Source: Dallia pectoralis | Taxonomy: Eukaryota > Chordata > Actinopteri > Esociformes > Umbridae | Assembly: GCA_029465975.1 (NCBI GenBank) | Contig: CM055728.1 | Location: forward strand, 794,181 to 858,180 | Length of the DNA stretch: 64,000 bases | Reading direction: 5' to 3' | Shown: positions 56,440 through 64,000 of the stretch, piece after piece | How the letters are laid out: each line of letters opens with the position of its first letter | Position numbering within the stretch: position 1 is the first letter of the stretch | The notes under the pieces: generated by a model | What the model saw: only the letters and a program-made list of their open reading frames with translations | Databases searched by the model: none | Told to the model about the DNA's origin: nothing | Translations under genes and position numbers: made by a program

Positions 56440-59400
56440 CCAATCAGTACTTTATGTGGATGTTCTATTTAGTTGTACTTTATGTGGGTGCTCTATTCAG
56501 TTGTACTTTATGTGGGGCTCAATTCAGTTGTACTTTATGTGGGTGCTTTTTTCAGTTGTACTTTATGTGGGTGCTCTATTTAGTTGTACTTTATGTCGGT
56601 GCTCTATTCAGATGCACTTTATGTGGGTGCTCTATTCAGTTGCACTTTATGTGGGTGCTCTATTCAGTTGCACTTTATGTGGGTGCTATATTCAGTTGCA
56701 CTTTATGTGGGGCTCTATTCAGTTGCACTTTATGTGGGTGCTCTATTCAGTTGCACTTTATGTGGGTGCTCTATTCAGTTGCACTTTATGTGGGGCTCTA
56801 TTCAGTTGCACTTTATGTGGGTGCTCTATTCAGTTGCACTTTATGTGGGTGCTCTATTCAGTTGCACTTTATGTGGGGCTCTATTCAGTTGTACTTTATG
56901 TGGGGCTCTATTCAGATGCACTTTATGTGGGTGCTCTATTCAGTTGCACTTTATGTGGGTGCTCTATTCAGTTGCACTTTATGTGGGGCTCTATTCAGTT
57001 GCACTTTATGTGGGGCTCTATTCAGATGCACTTTATGTGGGTGCTCTATTCAGTTGCACTTTGTGTGGGTGCTCTATTCAGTTGCACTTTATGTGGGGCT
57101 CTATTCAGTTGTACTTTATGTGGGGCTCTATTCAGTTGCACTTTATGTGGGGCTCTATTCAGTTGCACTTTATGTGGGTGCTCTATTCAGTTGTACTTTA
57201 TGTGGGTGCTCTATTCAGTTGAACTTTATGTGGGTGCTTTTTTCAGTTGTACTTTATGTGGGTGCTTTATTCTGATGTACTTTATGTGGGTGCTCTATTC
57301 AGATGCACTTTATGTGGGTGCTCTATTCAGTTGTACTTTATGTGGGTGCTCAATTCAGTTGTACTTTATGTGGGTGCTTTTTTCAGTTGTACTTTATGTG
57401 GGTGCTCTATTTAGTTGTACTTTATGTGGGTGCTCTATTCAGATGCACTTTATGTGGGTGCTCTATTCAGTTGCACTTTATGTGGGTGCTCTATTCAGTT
57501 GCACTTTATGTGGGGCTCTATTCAGTTGCACTTTATGTGGGTGCTCTATTCAGTTGCACTTTATGTGGGTGCTCTATTCTGTTGCACTTTATGTGGGTGC
57601 TCTATTCAGTTGCACTTTATGTGGGGCTCTATTCAGTTGTACTTTATGTGGGGCTCTATTCAGTTGCACTTTATGTGGGGCTCTATTCAGTTGTACTTTA
57701 TGTGGGGCTCTATTCAGTTGCACTTTATGTGGGTGCTCTAATCAGTTGCACTTTATGTGGGTGCTCTATTCAGTTGCACTTTATGTGGGTGCTCTATTCA
57801 GTTGTACTTTATGTGGGTGCTTTATTCTGATGTACTTTATGTGGGTGCTCTATTCAGATGCACTTTATGTGGGTGCTCTATTCAGTTGTACTTTATGTGG
57901 GTGCTCAATTCAGTTGTACTTTATGTGGGTGCTTTTTTCAGTTGTACTTTATGTGGGTGCTCTATTTAGTTGTACTTTATGTGGGTGCTCTATTCAGATG
58001 CACTTTATGTGGGTGCTCTATTCAGTTGCACTTTATGTGGGTGCTCTATTCAGTTGCACTTTATGTGGGTGCTATATTCAGTTGCACTTTATGTGGGGCT
58101 ATATTCAGTTGCACTTTATGTGGGTGCTCTATTCAGTTGCACTTTATGTGGGTGCTCTATTCAGTTGCACTTTATGCGGGGCTCTATTCAGTTGCACTTT
58201 ATGTGGGTGCTCTATTCAGTTGCACTTTATGTGGGTGCTCTATTCAGTTGCACTTTATGTGGGTGCTCTATTCAGTTGCACTTTATGTGGGGCTCTATTC
58301 AGTTGTACTTTATGTGGGGCTCTATTCAGTTGCACTTTATGTGGGGCTCTATTCAGTTGCACTTCATGTGGGTGCTCTATTCAGTTGCACTTTATGTGGG
58401 TGCTCTATTCAGTTGCACTTTATGTGGGTGCTCTATTCAGTTGCACTTTATGTGGGTGCTATATTCAGTTGCACTTTATGTGGGGCTCTATTCAGTTGCA
58501 CTTTATGTGGGTGCTCTATTCAGTTGCACTTTATGTGGGTGCTCTATTCAGTTGCACTTTATGTGGGGCTCTATTCAGTTGCACTTTATGTGGGTGCTCT
58601 ATTCAGTTGCACTTTATGTGGGGCTCTATTCAGTTGTACTTTATGTGGGGCTCTATTCAGTTGCACTTTATGTGGGGCTCTATTCAGTTGCACTTTATGT
58701 GGGTGCTCTATTCAGTTGTACTTTATGTGGGTGCTCTATTCAGTTGAACTTTATGTGGGTGCCTTTTTCAGTTGTACTTTATGTGGGTGCTTTATTCTGA
58801 TGTACTTTATGTGGGTGCTCTATTCAGATGCACTTTATGTGGGTGCTCTATTCAGTTGTACTTTATGTGGGTGCTCTATTCAGATGCACTTTATGTGGGT
58901 GCTCTATTCAGTTGCACTTTATGTGGGTGCTCTATTCAGTTGCACTTTATGTGGGTGCTGTATTCAGTTGCACTTTATGTGGGGCTCTATTCAGTTGCAC
59001 TTTATGTGGGTGCTCTATTCAGTTGCACTTTATGTGGGTGCTCTATTCAGTTGCACTTTATGTGGGGCTCTATTCAGTTGCACTTTATGTGGGTGCTCTA
59101 TTCAGTTGCACTTTATGTGGGTGCTCTATTTAGTTGCACTTTATGTGGGTGCTCTATTCAGTTGCACTTTATGTGGGGCTCTATTCAGTTGTACTTTATG
59201 TGGGGCTCTATTCAGTTGCACTTTATGTGGGGCTCTATTCAGTTGCACTTTATGTGGGTGCTCTATTCAGTTGCACTTTATGTGGGTGCTCTATTCAGTT
59301 GCACTTTATGTGGGTGCTCTATTCAGTTGCACTTTATGTGGGTGCTCTATTCAGTTGCACTTTATGTGGGTGCTCTATTCAGTTGTACTTTATGTGGGGC

Positions 59401-61490
59401 TCTATTCAGTTGCACTTTATGTGGGTGCTCTATTCAGTTGCACTTTATGTGGGTGCTCTATTCAGTTGCACTTTATGTGGGTGCTCTATTCAGTTGCACT
59501 TTATGTGGGTGCTCTATTCAGTTGCACTTTATGTGGGTGCTCTATTCAGTTGCACTTTATGTGGGGCTCTATTCAGTTGTACTTTATGTGGGGCTCTATT
59601 CAGTTGCACTTTATGTGGGGCTCTATTCAGTTGCACTTTATGTGGGTGCTCTATTCAGTTGCACTTTATGTGGGTGCTCTATTCAGTTGCACTTTATGTG
59701 GGGCTCTATTCAGTTGCACTTTATGTGGGTGCTCTATTCAGTTGCACTTTATGTGGGTGCTCTATTCAGTTGCACTTTATGTGAGGCTCTACTCAGTTGC
59801 ACTTTATGTGGGTGCTATATTCAGTTGCACTTTATGTGGGGCTCTATTCAGTTGCACTTTTTGTGGGTGCTCTATTCAGTTGCACTTTATGTGGGTGCTC
59901 TATTCAGTTGCATTTTATGTGGGGCTCTATTCAGTTGCACTTTATGTGGGTGCTCTATTCAGTTGCACTTTATGTGGGTGCTCTATTCAGTTGCACTTTA
60001 TGTGGGTGCTCTATTCAGTTGTACTTTATGTGGGTGCTCTATTCAGTTGCACTTTTTGTGGGTGCTCTATTAAGTTGCACTTTATGTGTGTGCTCTATTC
60101 AGTTGCACTTTATGTGGGGCTCTATTCAGTTGCACTTTATGTGGGTGCTCTATTCAGTTGCACTTTATGTGGGTGCTCTATTCAGTTGCACTTTATGTGG
60201 GTGCTCTATTCAGTTGCACTTTATGTGGGGCTCTATTCAGTTGTACTTTATGTGGGGCTCTATTCAGTTGCACTTTATGTGGGGCTCTATTCAGTTGCAC
60301 TTTATGTGGGTGCTCTATTCAGTTGCACTTTATGTGGGTGCTCTATTCAGTTGCACTTTATGTGGGTGCTCTATTCGGTTGCACTTTATGTGGGTGCTCT
60401 ATTCAGTTGCACTTTATGTGGGTGCTCTATTCAGTTGTACTTTATGTGGGGCTCTATTCAGTTGCACTTTATGTGGGTGCTCTATTCACTTGCACTTCAT
60501 GTGGGTGCTCTATTCAGTTGCACTTTATGTGGGTGCTCTATTCTGTTGCACTTTATGTGGGTGCTCTATTCAGTTGCACTTTATGTGGGTGCTCTATTCA
60601 GTTGCACTTTATGTGGGTGCTCTATTCAGTTGCACTTTATGTGGGTGCTCTATTCAGTTGCACTTTATGTGGGGCTCTATTCAGTTGTACTTTATGTGGG
60701 GCTCTATTCAGTTGCATTTTATGTGGGTGCTCTATTCAGTTGCACTTTATGTGGATGCTCTATTCAGTTGCACTTTATGTGGGTGCTCTATTCTGTTGCA
60801 CTTTATGTGGGTTCTCTATTCAGTTGCACTTTATGTGGGTGCTCTATTCAGTTGCACTTTATGTGGGTGCTCTATTCAGTTGTACTTTATGTGGGTGCTC
60901 AATTCAGTTGTACTTTATGTGGGTGCTTTTTTCAGTTGTACTTTATGTGGGTGCTCTATTTAGTTGTACTTTATGTGGGTGCTCTATTCAGATGCACTTT
61001 ATGTGGGTGCTCTATTCAGTTGCACTTTATGTGGGGCTCTATTCAGTTGTACTTTATGTGGGGCTCTATTCAGTTGCACTTTATGTGGGTGCTCTATTCA
61101 CTTGCACTTCATGTTGGTGCTCTATTCAGTTGCACTTTATGTGGGTGCTCTATTCTGTTGCACTTTATGTGGGTGCTCTATTCAGTTGCACTTTATGTGG
61201 GTGCTCTATTCAGTTGCACTTTATGTGGGTGCTCTATTCAGTTGCACTTTATGTGGGTGCTCTATTCAGTTGCACTTTATGTGGGGCTCTATTCAGTTGT
61301 ACTTTATGTGGGGCTCTATTCAGTTGCATTTTATGTGGGTGCTCTATTCAGTTGCACTTTATGTGGATGCTCTATTCAGTTGCACTTTATGTGGGTGCTC
61401 TATTCTGTTGCACTTTATGTGGGTTCTCTATTCAGTTGCACTTTATGTGGGTGCTCTATTCAGTTGCACTTTATGTGGGGCTCCGGTGCT
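56440..61490 (+). repeat. 5-kb minisatellite of 28-bp and 25-bp units
   Basis: About 185 units of GTGCTCTATTCAGTTGCACT plus TTATGTGG (28 bp), with a 25-bp form lacking GTG. Main variants are GTACTT for GCACTT, CAGATG for CAGTTG, and GCTTTTTTC. Blocks of a kilobase or more recur (for example, the CTTTTTTCAGTTG marker with its neighbours at 56,546, 57,376, 57,930 and 60,926). It is stop-free in all forward frames, giving spurious frames of over 1,000 codons. Confidence 0.98.
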
Positions 61491-62160
61491 TTTTAATTGT
61501 GTTTTCTCTTTTTCCTGATCTCTTTAAATTTATTCAAAGGTAACGATGTAAATAACGTCAGAGCACACAATTGCAACAGTTGTTTTTTTAACATTTGAAA
61601 TCATTAAAGTAATAATAATTGACTTTTTAATGCTACATGTCAACCAAGGAAAAACTATATGATACAAACTTTACAGAAAAATGGTCTCACACTTTGTTTA
61701 CTTACTGTGTTTTTGTTATGTCATACTTATGCAGTTCTGTCTCAGGCTGATCTGTGGTTGCTCTACCATATTACAAGGAACCAGGTTTAGCTGTGTCTCG
61801 CCTTGTCACTGTCAACAATGTACTTCAATAAGCTTGAATTTGACATACTTCTCCTAAGGTTTTGATCAGTAACTATGGTCAGATAGTTTGTCATTGTGTG
61901 TTGTTGATTCGGAGCCAGTTAGCACTGTGTGTTTTCTATGTTTGTTTCGCAACAGGAAATGGAGTTATGATTTCATTGTGGTTTCATATGATTTATTTGT
62001 TAGGACAGGTTTGAGAACTCAGGACCATTTAGATGAACTCAACTGTTTTATTGCAGAGCTTTACTATGATATGCCAGGGTGGTCAATGTATTTTAGATGT
62101 TTAGCCAAATTAGTTGAAATTGTAATAATCTCAATCTACTCTAGAATAAAATGACTTTGG
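61491..62160 (+). other. single-copy AT-rich sequence
   Basis: An 88-codon frame at 61,888-62,154 shows no recognisable protein feature. No exon of the calcium channel seen. Confidence 0.5.
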
Positions 62161-62164
62161 TCTT

Positions 62165-62556
62165 CATTGCTAGTGTTCTCTCTCTCTCTCCCACTCCCCC
62201 CTCCACCCTCTCTCCCTCTCTCACTCTCACTCGCCCCCTATCTCTCTCTATCTCTCCCACTCACCCCCCCTCTTTATCTCTCCCTCTCACTCACACTTAC
62301 CCACCCTCCCTCTCTCTATCTCTCTCACTCCCCCCCTTCCCCCTCTCTCCCTCTCTCCCTCTCTCACTCCCCCTCCCCCTTCTCTCCCTAACCCCCCTCC
62401 CTCCCTCCCCCCTCTCTCTCTCTCTCACTCCCCCTCTCTCCCTAACTCCCTCCCCCTCCCCCTCTCTCACTCCCCCTCCACCCTCTCTCCCTCTCTCACT
62501 CTCACTCGCCCCCTCTCTCTCTGTCTCCCTCCCACTCTCTCCCTCTCTGTTGGAAA
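62165..62556 (+). repeat. polypyrimidine tract (CTCTCC)n
   Basis: About 390 bp almost wholly C and T with scattered CAC, an asymmetric strand able in principle to form triplex DNA. Confidence 0.95.
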
Positions 62557-62894
62557 GAGGCGATAAAGTAGATTAATATTCTGATCTGCCTTTGTTAACC
62601 CCTCAATGACTTTGTGACTTATATCTTCACACCATACTTCCCTAAGTGACCCCCTCTGTTCTCTTCCTGTTTTTTATTTCCCTGCCTGACCTATCAGAGT
62701 GTCTGTCTGTCTGTTGTACTATGCTGGGCCAATTAGGTGGGACATAGCCACAGCATATTATTAAACATGTGAAATCAACACTCTAGTCTGATGATATAAC
62801 CAAACAGGCTATGGAGGACCAGAGTATTCACGTTTAAACGGGTATCCACAGAAAACTGCAGGGATTCTTTAGGTTATTTCGTTTTTATGTGGAT
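62557..62894 (+). other. single-copy spacer
   Basis: Nothing recognised. Confidence 0.5.
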
Positions 62895-64000
62895 ATTTTG
62901 TCTGTGGTGTAACATAAGGTCATATTAATATTATTTATTGGCACCCTGTCTGTGGTGTAACATAAGGTCATATTAATATTATTTATTGGCACCCTGTCTG
63001 TGGTGTAACATAAGGTCATATTAATATTATTTATTGGCACCCTGTCTGTGGTGTAACATAAGGTCATATTAATATTATTTATTGGCACCCTGTCTGTGGT
63101 GTAACATAAGGTCATATTAATATTATTTATTGGCACCCTGTCTGTGGTGTAACATAAGGTCATATTAATATTATGTATTGGCACCCTGTCTGTGGTGTAA
63201 CATAAGGTCATATTAATATTATTTATTGGCACCCTGTCTGTGGTGTAACATAAGGTCATATTAATATTATTTATTGGCACCCTGTCTGTGGAGTAACATA
63301 AGGTCATATTAATATTATTTATTGGCACCCTGTCTGTGGAGTAACATGTGTAACATAAGGTCATATTAATATTATTTATTGGCACCCTGTCTGTGGTGTA
63401 ACATAAGGTCATATTAATATTATTTATTGGCACCCTGTCTGTGGTGTAACATAAGGTCATATTAATATTATTTATTGGCACCTGTCTGTCTGTGGCAGTG
63501 GTGTAACATAAGGTCATATTAATATTATTTATTGGCACCCTGTCTGTGGTGTAACATAAGGTCATATTAATATTATTTATTGGCACCCTGTCTGTGGTGT
63601 AACATAAGGTCATACCCTGTCTGTGGTGGAACATATATTAATATTATTTATTGGCACCCTGTCTGTGGTGTAACATAAGGTCATATTAATATAATTTATT
63701 GGCACCCTGTCTGTGGTGTAACATAAGGTCATGTTAATATTATTTATTGGCACCCTGTCTGTGGTGTAACATAAGGTCATATTAATATTATTTATTGGCA
63801 CCCTGTCTGTGGTGTAACATAAGGTCATATTAATATTATTTATTGGCACCCTGTCTGTGGTGTAACATAAGGTCATATTAATATTATTTATTGGCAGCCT
63901 GTCTGTGGTGGAACATAATGTCATATTAATATTATTTATTGGCACCCTGTCTGTGGTGTAACATAAGGTCATGTTAATATTATTTATTGGCACCCTGTCT
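62895..64000 (+). repeat. 48-bp minisatellite running off the window
   Basis: About 23 copies of a 48-bp unit (TATTGGCACCCTGTCTGTGG, TGTAACATAAGGTCATATTA, ATATTATT). Because 48 is a multiple of three, the minus strand is open as YTTDRVPINNINMTLC repeats. Irregular units at 63,345-63,360, 63,480-63,500 and 63,610-63,640. Confidence 0.97.

Noticed and set aside
55508..61496. Forward frames of 1,079 and 1,212 codons, Cys/Val-rich
   Set aside because: They cross two unrelated minisatellites (22 bp and 28/25 bp) and have no splice sites or conserved domain.
61888..62154. 88-codon frame as a possible exon or gene
   Set aside because: No resemblance to channel exon 4 or any family I know, and no splice sites at its edges.

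Overview
This window is nuclear DNA of a bony fish (teleost). It has spliced exons of a vertebrate L-type calcium channel gene, fish-type transposons (Tc1-like, hAT-like, Ty3/gypsy LTR elements, a LINE) and a very large amount of minisatellite DNA. By my tally roughly two thirds of the called bases are tandem repeats. The species cannot be told from sequence alone. Almost all long open frames here are stop-free tandem arrays, not genes.

The one host gene I can support is a cacna1d-type CaV1 alpha-1 subunit on the + strand. Exon 2 is at 2332-2692 and exon 3 at 4552-4657. Both have good splice sites and matching phase. A 2.2-kb pyrimidine-rich minisatellite runs up to the exon 2 acceptor, and a 47-bp minisatellite fills most of the intron between them. 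I found no later channel exon, so 4658 onward is probably the long intron after exon 3.

The stretch 10,078-25,775, bounded by two 500-N gaps, looks like a mis-assembled, partly unpolished contig of the same locus. It carries a second and third damaged copy of exon 2 in opposite orientations. They meet at about 50 bases that read as Oxford Nanopore ligation adapter (19,403-19,453). It also holds a clean and an error-rich copy of one 3.8-kb segment. On its minus strand (16,234-16,261) that segment has a candidate exon 1 whose phase fits exon 2. The 75-bp array cut by the first gap resumes after the second gap, so this contig seems wrongly inserted.

From 26,276 to 64,000 the window is a mosaic of minisatellites and transposons. 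A 5'-truncated LINE (30,313-32,246) and a complete non-autonomous LTR element (52,536-54,722) each sit inside a minisatellite with clear target-site duplications. Between about 42,390 and 47,830 lies a decayed Tc1-like transposon. Two stretches of its transposase gene have been amplified into 38-bp and 45-bp minisatellites. It is also interrupted by two hAT-type elements, one carrying a solo-LTR-like insert. Arrays with units of 19/13, 56, 33, 31, 22, 28/25 and 48 bp make up most of the rest.

I see no CRISPR, operon or novel enzymatic system. The points of most interest are the transposase-derived minisatellites, the density of arrays in calcium-channel introns, and the direct evidence of a sequencing-adapter chimera in the assembly.
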